DNA from: UBA10438 sp964432155
GTDB taxonomy: Bacteria > Bacteroidota > Ignavibacteria > Kapaibacteriales > Kapaibacteriaceae
Reading direction: 5' to 3'
Length of the DNA stretch: 11,745 bases
Assembly (NCBI GenBank): GCA_964432155.1
Contig: CAYSMF010000029.1
Span: forward strand, 1 to 11,745
This document shows, in pieces, positions 5,798-11,745 of this stretch. How positions within the stretch are numbered: the stretch's first letter is position 1; each line of letters begins with the position of its first letter. Under the pieces are notes generated by a model. It made no database searches. It saw only the letters and a list, made by a program, of their open reading frames with translations, and was not told the DNA's origin. The position numbers and the translations under genes were made by a program.

Positions 5798-7594
5798 ATG
5801 ACATGGTCATGGAAGCGCGTAGCGCTTATTACAATCGCTGTGATCGTTGGCATACAGGCACTCGGCTTCGCGGTGTACCTGTATTTCGCGAATACCATTA
5901 ACGAGAACATTCGTGCTGCGATTGTTGAATACATCCGTAGTCGCGCACGCGTCGAAGCCAGCGAAGCAACGCAAGGCAAACTCTCTATCGACATCGGCGA
6001 CATCGACTATACGTACGTCACAGGGTCTCTCGAGATTGACGACCTCGCGGTTGTGTATCGTGATAGCACGCTCGATAGTGGTAGCATCATCACGGTTGAC
6101 ATCCCGACCATAGCAATCAGTGGGATCACGCCCTGGGATATTCTTGATGCAGGGGGCATGTCGTTCGGCGCAATGCATTTCTCGTCACCACGTGTGGCCG
6201 TGCGTGAATGGCAGCAGGATACCACACGTACAGACACTATGGCAACGCATCCCGATTCGTCGCTCGTGCGATTGCCACATATTCCAAACGTCGACTCAGT
6301 GTTGCGTGATCTCTTCATTGCATCAATTCCGACGTATGTGCAGCCCCTTACCATCGATGAGGTTGTCGTTGAAGATCTGCGCGTTTCCAATGCATCAATG
6401 GATCGACAGGACGAGTACGCCGGCGAGCTCGCGGGTATGACGATACGGTTCGGTCCGATCCATGTAGATGCTTCGGACGAAACGCCGAAGCGTCCACTCG
6501 GTGATCTTGCGATTACGGTTGCATCGTGGAAGCGCACGCTTGCTAATGGTGGATATGTGCAGACGTACGGACTGCGCATGGCGGTGAATGATCGTGACAG
6601 TTCATTGATGGTTGATTCGGTAACCTACATGCGTCCGGACGGCTACACGTATGAAGCGCGCGGTGTAAACTTTTCGTATCGCACACAGATTCTTACCCTC
6701 AATGCCATCGCCCTTGGTCCAACAAAGCGGGATGATGCATTTTTTGCTGCACAGCGATACAATGGCGACCGATTCCGCATCAGTGGTGGACCCATCACGT
6801 TGCGCGCGATCGACTTTGCAGCATTGTCGCGTCGCGAAGCACTACATGTGGAGATGCTTGATGTTGAGCGGTTGTCGATCGACATTCTGAGCAACAAGCG
6901 GTTGCGCAACGAGCCAACGCGCATCCGACCCAAGATGTTGAACGAGATTGCGCAGGCAATTCCATTCGTTGTTGCAATCGATTCCATCCGTATTCGCAAG
7001 GCATCGCTGGTGTATGGTGAGCGGTGGCCACATGCATCTACTCCAGCGACGCTGCGTTGGAACAACCTGCGCGTCTTGGCAACGCATTGCATGAATCGTA
7101 CCGAGAACACTGGCACACCATTTCGCATCGTTGCCTCGGGCGCATTCATGAACGGCGCACCAATGTCAGCCACATTCACAATCCCGCTGATGTCGAAGAC
7201 CTACGAGCTGATCGGGAGTGGATCCCTCGGTGCGTTGGATGCGACGCAGCTGAATAGCTTCCTCCCGGTTGCCGAGAATATCAAGATTCGCAGTGGTAGG
7301 GCTACCTCGGCAACCTTCGCCTTCGTTGTGAGGGGTCGAACCTGCACGGGTGTGGTTCGCCCACGGTATACAGGACTCAAAATTGACAAGCTCGATGCCA
7401 AAACGAAAGAGTCAGGGGGCATCCTGAATTCGATTATCTCCTTTGTTGCCAACACCTTCGTGCTACGGACCAATAACGATGGAGATTCCTACCGGGACGG
7501 TACAATCAAGTACATACTCCCAGCGGATGCGGCAATCATGCAGACCATCTGGTTCCCCGTGAGAGCCGGCCTGGGCGATGCCGCTGGACTGTAA
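5798..7594 (+). CDS. AsmA-like (DUF748-like) membrane-anchored envelope protein
   Basis: The product has 598 residues. A single N-terminal transmembrane helix (about 7-29) leaves a large, beta-rich domain outside the cytoplasm. The N-terminal part has the AsmA-family pattern of a helix after the anchor (NENIRAAIVEYIRSRA) followed by a scaffold of short strands (IDIGDIDYTYVTGSLEIDDL). The C-terminal part (about 520-598) holds the segment typical of AsmA-like proteins in this phylum group: a strand with RGRTCTGVVRPRYTGLKID, a Lys-rich loop, a hydrophobic SIISFVANTFVLRTN segment, DGTIKYIL, and a final segment around IWFPVRAGL. Large AsmA-clan proteins bridge the envelope and are linked to phospholipid transport. 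A role in envelope lipid homeostasis is therefore likely but unproven here. The next gene starts 83 nt downstream behind its own control region, so this is probably a separate unit. Confidence 0.72.
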   Translation: MTWSWKRVALITIAVIVGIQALGFAVYLYFANTINENIRAAIVEYIRSRARVEASEATQGKLSIDIGDIDYTYVTGSLEIDDLAVVYRDSTLDSGSIITVDIPTIAISGITPWDILDAGGMSFGAMHFSSPRVAVREWQQDTTRTDTMATHPDSSLVRLPHIPNVDSVLRDLFIASIPTYVQPLTIDEVVVEDLRVSNASMDRQDEYAGELAGMTIRFGPIHVDASDETPKRPLGDLAITVASWKRTLANGGYVQTYGLRMAVNDRDSSLMVDSVTYMRPDGYTYEARGVNFSYRTQILTLNAIALGPTKRDDAFFAAQRYNGDRFRISGGPITLRAIDFAALSRREALHVEMLDVERLSIDILSNKRLRNEPTRIRPKMLNEIAQAIPFVVAIDSIRIRKASLVYGERWPHASTPATLRWNNLRVLATHCMNRTENTGTPFRIVASGAFMNGAPMSATFTIPLMSKTYELIGSGSLGALDATQLNSFLPVAENIKIRSGRATSATFAFVVRGRTCTGVVRPRYTGLKIDKLDAKTKESGGILNSIISFVANTFVLRTNNDGDSYRDGTIKYILPADAAIMQTIWFPVRAGLGDAAGL

Positions 7595-7601
7595 TCCGCA
7601 T

Positions 7602-7609
7602 TATATTTG
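7602..7609 (+). promoter_or_regulatory. Candidate Bacteroidota-type -7 element
   Basis: TATATTTG matches the TAnnTTTG -7 consensus described for Bacteroidetes primary-sigma promoters and overlaps the left arm of the palindrome at 7604. No convincing -33 TTTG lies upstream. It is uncertain whether this lineage uses that consensus. Confidence 0.3.
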
Positions 7610-7624
7610 GACTAAGTCCAAATA
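7604..7624. promoter_or_regulatory. 21-bp perfect palindrome, likely operator of the TonB receptor gene
   Basis: The arms TATTTGGACT (7604-7613) and AGTCCAAATA (7615-7624) are exact reverse complements around one central A. The site lies 54 nt before the receptor start codon and 10 nt after the previous stop. It has no following T-run, and with a 1-nt centre it would make a poor RNA hairpin, so a dimeric repressor site is more likely than a terminator. Size and AT-flanked symmetry resemble metalloregulator (DtxR/MntR) or Rrf2-type operators, but the regulator is not identified. Confidence 0.65.
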
Positions 7625-7633
7625 AGCGTTAAA

Positions 7634-7677
7634 TTCGGACCAATAAAGTCGTAGTTAGTTGACTACTGGAGTCCGAA
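7634..7677. repeat. Second, spaced copy of the operator half-site pair
   Basis: TTCGGAC (7634-7640) and GTCCGAA (7671-7677) form an inverted pair 30 nt apart. They differ from the arms of the 21-bp palindrome (TTTGGAC, GTCCAAA) by one transition each. The right copy begins within the GGAG Shine-Dalgarno (7668-7671) and abuts the ATG at 7678. Between them, GTAGT and ACTAC (7651-7666) form a small hairpin. This is either a second operator with looping or a leader structure that hides the ribosome site. Confidence 0.45.
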
Positions 7678-9867
7678 ATGATTGCGCGCCGTGTTGGTGT
7701 GGCCCTTGTAAGTGTTCTCGCACTGTGTGCAACAGATGCTGTTGCCCAGCGGTGGATGCTCGATAGCACGAAGACGCGTCGAGACACGCTCAACCTACCT
7801 GTGGTTGAGGTCAAGGATGTTGCTGACGAAGAGCGATTCATGATCACGCATGCACCCGATGTGCAAGTGGGGATGATCAACGTCGGAAAGAAGACCGAAG
7901 TTGTGCGCATGGCGACGGTGATCGGCAACACAGCCGTGAATAATCCGCGGCAGGCTCTGATCGGTATTGCTGGACTCAACATGTTCGAAAACGACGTTAC
8001 CGGCGTCAACATGAGCATTGGCGGACGTGGTCTCAATCCAAATCGCAACATTCACTTCGTCACGCGTCAGAACGGCTACGACATCTCGGCTGATCCATAC
8101 GGCTATCCTGAAGCGTACTATACGCCGCCCCTTGAGGGAGTATCGCGCATCGATGTGGTCCGTGGAGCCGGTGCACTGCGGTACGGTTCGCAGTTTGGTG
8201 GAACGATCAACTTCGTGATGGCCGATGGTGCGCGTGATCGTGCACTTGCAGGTGATGTATCGCTCACCGGCGGTGGTTATGGTTTCGCGGGATTGTTTGC
8301 GCGCGTTGGCGGAACTGTTGATAACACCAACTATGTCGCCTTCGTCAATGCGCGTCACTCTGATGGATGGCGTGCAAACAGTCAGCTCAGTCAGTACACA
8401 GCATATGCAGCAGTTTCCACGCGACTTTCCGAGAGCGTACGTCTTCGTGCCGATTACACGCACATGACCTTTGAGGGAAAGCAACCAGGTGGACTCACCG
8501 ATGAACAATTCGAACGTGATCCATCGATCGCACTGCGTGATCGCAACTGGATGCGACTCGATTGGAACGTGGCATCGATTACAGCCGATTGGATGATTGA
8601 CGAAGCAACATCGCTTCGTTCACAGTTCTTCGGTAACCTCAGCTTCCGTCGAAGTGTTGGAATGGTTGCGAGCATTACGATCCCTGATACGGGTGGTGTT
8701 CGCACAGTCAATATTGACGAGTATCGCAACATTGGCAATGAGACAACACTGCAACACGACTTTGAAGTGGGTGATCTCAAGTGGTCTGCACTGACTGGCA
8801 TCCGCCTCTATGCAGGCTCGACGGTACGTCAGCAAGGAAACGGTACTGCAGATGCTGATGCCAATTACGCATTCACCTCATCGGGTCGACTAGAGGGATC
8901 TGACTTTACGTTCCCGACACGAAACATCGCGTGGTTCTCGGAAATCGTGCTGCGTCCATTCTCGCGTCTGTCGATCGTGCCAGGTGTGCGTGTTGAGAGC
9001 ATTACGACGGGATCCGATGGATACTATCGTCTGCGCGACTCGACTATCAACAGCTCGGAAGAGCGCACGCGCACGGTTGTGCTTGGTGGTATTGGTGCGA
9101 CATACGATCTCGATAATGTGCAGTTTACATTGAATGCAACGCAGAACTACCGTGCCATCTGGTTTAGTGATCTCCGCATCACAATTCCGAACTATGCCGT
9201 CGATCCGAACATCAAGGATGAATCTGGCTACACGCTGGAAGCAGGAGTTCGTGGTCGCATAGGTTCCACACTCTCGTGGGACGTTACGGGTTTTCTTCTG
9301 CGCTATAATGGCCGCACTGGTGAGATTGTACAGAACATCAACGGAACATCTGTTCGTGTGCGAACAAACGTTGCCGATGCTACATCGCGTGGTGTCGAGG
9401 CATTGGTCGACCTCTCCTTGACGCGTCTCCTCACCGAATCAACTGAAGCACCAGACGTTCATCTCGTCTTCAATGGCACAATGCTTGACAGTCGCTACGA
9501 TACACCGTCGGACACATCGATTGACGGCAAGTACGTTGAGTACGCACCGTCATCGATCATTCGCACTGGCCTGCAAGGCACCTACAAGGGCTTCCGTGGT
9601 TCGTTCCTCATATCGCACACAGCAGAGCAATTCACCGATGCGAAGAACACACTCTCGAGTGCAAACGCAACAGCAGGGAAGATCCCTGCCTACACAGTAG
9701 CAGATGTAACGCTTGGCTACACGTACGATCGATACACACTCGACGTATCGTGCAATAACGTTTTCGGTGCGAGCTACTTCACACGTCGATCAGGCAGCTA
9801 TCCCGGACCGGGCATTCTTCCTGCTGAACCACGGAATGTGTTTGCAACGTTGAGGGTGACGTTCTGA
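7678..9867 (+). CDS. FecA-like TonB-dependent outer-membrane receptor
   Basis: The product has 729 residues. A signal peptide (cleavage after AVA, residue 23) precedes a TonB-box-like stretch (LPVVEVKDV, about 40-48). The plug domain (about 75-180) shows GRGLNPNRN and YYTPPLEGVSRIDVVRGAGA, then LRYGSQFGGTINFV. A 22-strand barrel follows and ends in RNVFATLRVTF with the terminal Phe expected for barrel assembly. The plug/barrel boundary, NYRAIWFSDL with VDPNIKDESGY, and the C-terminal GSYPGPGILPAEPRN closely follow the Fe(III)-dicitrate receptor (FecA) type, so a chelated iron or similar small ligand is likely. It lacks the N-terminal signalling (STN) domain of regulatory FecA proteins and the carboxypeptidase-like domain common in Bacteroidetes receptors. 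GGAG lies 6 nt before the ATG. The upstream palindrome predicts repression by a metal-status regulator (inference). The ligand itself is not proven. Confidence 0.93.
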   Translation: MIARRVGVALVSVLALCATDAVAQRWMLDSTKTRRDTLNLPVVEVKDVADEERFMITHAPDVQVGMINVGKKTEVVRMATVIGNTAVNNPRQALIGIAGLNMFENDVTGVNMSIGGRGLNPNRNIHFVTRQNGYDISADPYGYPEAYYTPPLEGVSRIDVVRGAGALRYGSQFGGTINFVMADGARDRALAGDVSLTGGGYGFAGLFARVGGTVDNTNYVAFVNARHSDGWRANSQLSQYTAYAAVSTRLSESVRLRADYTHMTFEGKQPGGLTDEQFERDPSIALRDRNWMRLDWNVASITADWMIDEATSLRSQFFGNLSFRRSVGMVASITIPDTGGVRTVNIDEYRNIGNETTLQHDFEVGDLKWSALTGIRLYAGSTVRQQGNGTADADANYAFTSSGRLEGSDFTFPTRNIAWFSEIVLRPFSRLSIVPGVRVESITTGSDGYYRLRDSTINSSEERTRTVVLGGIGATYDLDNVQFTLNATQNYRAIWFSDLRITIPNYAVDPNIKDESGYTLEAGVRGRIGSTLSWDVTGFLLRYNGRTGEIVQNINGTSVRVRTNVADATSRGVEALVDLSLTRLLTESTEAPDVHLVFNGTMLDSRYDTPSDTSIDGKYVEYAPSSIIRTGLQGTYKGFRGSFLISHTAEQFTDAKNTLSSANATAGKIPAYTVADVTLGYTYDRYTLDVSCNNVFGASYFTRRSGSYPGPGILPAEPRNVFATLRVTF

Positions 9868-9966
9868 TTCACGACTGTGTGACAAAAGTCCTGTTGAGCA
9901 GCAAGTGTGTGAACTAGGTTTGTGACGGTTATCGTCTCATGTTTCACACGCATTGAAATCACTCCT
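9868..9966. other. Gap between TonB receptor and rhodanese pair
   Basis: No gene is seen in these 99 nt. TGTGAC (9921-9926) and GTCTCA (9934-9939) form a dyad with one mismatch around 7 nt that loosely recalls a Crp/Fnr-type site, and GTGTGAAC is echoed by GTTTCACAC (9944-9952). No terminator hairpin with a T-run is visible, so read-through from the receptor gene is possible. Confidence 0.3.
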
Positions 9967-10296
9967 ATGCTCAACATCCTACGCAACCTCATGGGTGGCG
10001 GTTCATCTGAAGGCATCGGCGAAGCTCTGCGCGCCGGCGCGACAATTATCGACGTTCGTTCACCAATGGAGTTTCGCGGCGGACACGTTGCGGGCTCAAA
10101 GAACATTCCTCTGCCAGAAATCGAAGGCTGGCTTGCGAAGCAGCCGAAGTCGGCGTCGTTCGTATTCTGCTGTGCATCTGGTGGACGCAGTGGATCAGCA
10201 ACAAGCCTGGCAACGTCGAAGGGATATACTGCAATCAACGGCGGACCGTGGACATCGGTCAATCGCGCTGTTGCTGATATGGAAGGAGCCAAGTAA
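9967..10296 (+). CDS. Single-domain rhodanese, probably cytosolic
   Basis: The product is a 109-residue single rhodanese domain: the N-terminal helix (SEGIGEALRAGA) leads to IIDVRSPMEFRGGHVAGSKNIP, then FVFCCASGGRSGSA with the catalytic Cys at C69 (C-x-S-G-G-R-S loop), and ends with GYTAINGGPW. Rhodaneses carry persulfide on this Cys and transfer sulfane sulfur to acceptors such as cyanide or thiol proteins. No signal peptide is present, so a cytosolic location is inferred. A GTG start at 9922 would add 15 residues; the ATG at 9967 gives the usual domain start, though neither has a good Shine-Dalgarno. The stop overlaps the next gene's start as TAATG, so the two are translationally coupled. 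Confidence 0.9.
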   Translation: MLNILRNLMGGGSSEGIGEALRAGATIIDVRSPMEFRGGHVAGSKNIPLPEIEGWLAKQPKSASFVFCCASGGRSGSATSLATSKGYTAINGGPWTSVNRAVADMEGAK

Positions 10297-10691
10297 TGCG
10301 CACAATCCTGCATCTCGTCACAATCGCTGCACTGGCATTCGTCACGCTTTCAACAAGCGCGTGCGGTCAGACAGCGAAGTCGGTGACTGTTGAAGAAGCG
10401 AAGGCAATGATCGAGAAGAATGCGAAGATCGTAGTGCTTGATGTTCGTACACCAGGCGAATGGAATGGTGGACATCTCAAGGATGCCAAGCATGCTGATA
10501 TTCAGTCGAGCGACTTCGAGCAAAAGATCGCATCGATCGACAAGAACGCAACCGTCGTTGTGTACTGCGCAGTTGGCGGACGCAGCTCACGTGCTGCAAG
10601 CATGATGGTGCAGAAGGGCTACAAGAATGTCATCAACATGGCAGGCGGCATCAACGCCTGGAATGCAGCGGGCTATCCTACCACCAAGTAA
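10296..10691 (+). CDS. Rhodanese-domain lipoprotein, probably periplasmic
   Basis: The 131-residue product has a hydrophobic leader (residues 5-20) and STSAC at 19-23, where C23 is the likely lipidated Cys. The -3 position is Thr rather than Leu, so a loose lipobox; cleavage as an ordinary signal peptide is the alternative. The rhodanese domain (about 29-128) has VVLDVRTPGEWNGGHLKDA, the active loop VVYCAVGGRSSRA with C91, and MAGGINAWNAAGYP, the canonical rhodanese end. AAGGAG at 10283-10288 precedes the ATG, which shares its A with the stop of the cytosolic rhodanese gene. The pairing suggests sulfane-sulfur handling on both sides of the inner membrane (inference). The 3' end overlaps the facing T9SS-cargo gene by 14 nt. 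Confidence 0.9.
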   Translation: MRTILHLVTIAALAFVTLSTSACGQTAKSVTVEEAKAMIEKNAKIVVLDVRTPGEWNGGHLKDAKHADIQSSDFEQKIASIDKNATVVVYCAVGGRSSRAASMMVQKGYKNVINMAGGINAWNAAGYPTTK

Positions 10692-11745
10692 TCTGTACCG
10701 TGGTGCGCGTTGGAGTAGCAACGCGAAGCACATACACACCACGTGCAACATCATCGAGGTCAAGCGTGACGCGTGTGCGTTGCTCTTGACCTCGTTGTCG
10801 TTGTGACATCACACATTGTCCGTCAAGCGTGAAGAGATCGACGCGCACATCGCCATCAATCGCACTCTGCACGTCGATGTCAAGTCCAGACTGCGTGCGC
10901 ATTACCGCAACAGCCTGTGCATTCGGATCGAACAACCGTGGTCTGTCAGTCTTACACACACCGAGCACACGATAGAGTCCAGGTTCAAGCAAGACGTCGC
11001 GATCGAGCGTATCGCCGAGTGCATCGAGCCATACAAACGACGTCAGGCTAACAGCCGTTGAGTCTGCTCGACCAAGCGTAATCGTCGCAGGTATCTGTGC
11101 GATCACACTATCAGCGCCAGTCCATGTTCCCGTGATGGCAAGTATGCCATCGGTCTCTACACTACGAGCATCCGGAACGATAACCGATCGGTCGAATCGG
11201 ATTCGCCCAGCATAGCCAAGTGCCCCGCCTCCAACAAATCCAGTTGCTCCGCGCATTACAAGTGTAAGTGGACGTCGATCGCCGGGGAATCCGCTATCGC
11301 TGCGCACGGCAACGGTCGGACCCAACCCAGTGCCCGTCACGTTGATCACGTAGGGCTCGAGTCCGTCGTCGGTGGTGATCTCCAAATAGGTTGATGTACG
11401 ACCAATCGCGTTCGGTGTAAATCGAAGGGGCAGTGCAACGCTATCGAATGCAGCAAGTGTTCGCGACGGTGCGCAGAGCTGTTCCGTTGGGTCGACCACG
11501 CGGAAGGGCATGATCGGGTTGTCGACAAGACACATTGATGTGATGCGTACAGGTGCATCTGTTACGTTACGTACCACTACGACGGTTGAATCAAACGTGC
11601 TTCCAATCAGACGCACACCCATGTCCACTGTGCGTGTACGAATGGAAAGCGTTGGCTCGATGCCTTCGCCTCGCAGATTGATAACTGTTGTGTCCTTGCC
11701 AACGAAGATCACGCATCGCGCCGTGCGAGCTCCGCGCGCAGTAGG
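10678..11745 (-). CDS. T9SS-secreted ASH-repeat protein, 3' part only
   Basis: Only the last 355 residues are in the window; the frame is open to the edge, so the start lies outside. From the edge inward, a tail strand (VINLRGEGIEP) closes one ASH (ASPM/SPD-2/Hydin, choice-of-anchor-D type) Ig-like repeat. A full repeat follows, running from LSIRTRTVDMG through VVVVRNVTDAPVRI, LRFTPNAIGRTSTYLEI and YVINVTGTGLGP. The next about 130 residues (GDRRPLTLVM...YAGRIRFDRSVIVPDA...) look cohesin-like, though this is weaker. The last about 75 residues are a type A T9SS sorting domain: VRVDLFTLDGQCV...VTLDLDDVARGVYVLRVATPT. In the family this domain directs export across the outer membrane and is then cleaved, with the cargo released or attached to the surface. 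The chain ends in ITWW rather than a basic residue, and the last codons overlap the rhodanese gene. Confidence 0.85.
   Translation of the reverse strand, partial: PTARGARTARCVIFVGKDTTVINLRGEGIEPTLSIRTRTVDMGVRLIGSTFDSTVVVVRNVTDAPVRITSMCLVDNPIMPFRVVDPTEQLCAPSRTLAAFDSVALPLRFTPNAIGRTSTYLEITTDDGLEPYVINVTGTGLGPTVAVRSDSGFPGDRRPLTLVMRGATGFVGGGALGYAGRIRFDRSVIVPDARSVETDGILAITGTWTGADSVIAQIPATITLGRADSTAVSLTSFVWLDALGDTLDRDVLLEPGLYRVLGVCKTDRPRLFDPNAQAVAVMRTQSGLDIDVQSAIDGDVRVDLFTLDGQCVMSQRQRGQEQRTRVTLDLDDVARGVYVLRVATPTRTTVQITWW

Noticed and set aside
5703..5810. N-terminal extension of the transposase-like gene to an ATG at 5810
   Set aside because: The added 36 residues are unlike the family and overlap the divergent AsmA-like start; GGAGG sits directly before the ATG at 5702.
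5797..5811. 15-bp palindrome CATGAC-ATG-GTCATG at the AsmA-like start codon
   Set aside because: It consists of the first codons of the gene (Met-Thr-Trp-Ser-Trp) and has no second copy nearby; probably chance.
7604..7624. Intrinsic terminator of the AsmA-like gene
   Set aside because: The arms have only one base between them, the stem is AT-rich, and no T-run follows; an operator fits better.
7795..8508. 237-residue open frame on the minus strand
   Set aside because: It lies wholly inside the FecA-like gene, has no RBS or recognisable domain, and is an antisense shadow of the codon bias.
9922..9966. GTG start for the first rhodanese
   Set aside because: It adds a short tail with no signal-peptide character or RBS; the ATG at 9967 gives the normal domain start, though the choice is not certain.
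11710..11712. GTG as the true start of the T9SS cargo
   Set aside because: The frame stays open to the window edge and the upstream codons continue an ASH repeat, so the gene is simply cut by the window.

Overview
The window is about 11.7 kb of dense chromosomal DNA with a moderately high GC content. It carries one tRNA gene and eleven protein genes, and little else. A type A C-terminal sorting domain for the type IX secretion system (T9SS) and a FecA-like TonB receptor place it in the Bacteroidota/Chlorobi (FCB) group. Several genes have strong Shine-Dalgarno sequences, including a full GGAGGTGA before the gene at 5798. These are uncommon in typical Bacteroidia, so a Chlorobi-side lineage such as Ignavibacteria or Kapabacteria fits better. 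That placement is inference.

Layout. A CAU-anticodon tRNA (3-75, minus) sits 11 nt after the stop codon of a small outer-membrane beta-barrel gene (87-863, minus). Divergent from it runs manC (920-2011), followed 9 nt later by an RlpA-type protein with a coiled-coil front half (2021-2758). gcvT (2762-3853, minus) faces rlpA tail to tail. It diverges from a Tat-signal class V PLP enzyme (3952-5256). Next comes a small Y1/HUH transposase-family gene (5259-5702, minus), then a large AsmA-like membrane-anchored protein (5798-7594). A FecA-like TonB receptor (7678-9867) lies behind a strikingly palindromic control region. Two coupled rhodaneses follow, one cytosolic (9967-10296) and one lipoprotein-like (10296-10691). 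The window ends in the 3' part of a T9SS-secreted ASH-repeat protein (10678-11745, minus), which runs off the edge.

Themes. Most products belong to the envelope: barrel protein, sugar-nucleotide supply, peptidoglycan remodelling, AsmA-like protein, TonB receptor and T9SS cargo. GcvT is ordinary one-carbon metabolism. No CRISPR array, prophage or intact insertion sequence is visible. All three convergent junctions are extremely tight (3 nt, 2 nt and a 14-nt overlap).

The most unusual items are two. The transposase-family protein keeps all the metal ligands expected of a Y1 enzyme (H52, H54, Q116) but has Phe where the nucleophilic Tyr should be, which suggests an exapted DNA-binding protein. 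The 21-bp perfect palindrome and related half-sites before the TonB receptor look like the operator of an unidentified, possibly metal-responsive, repressor.
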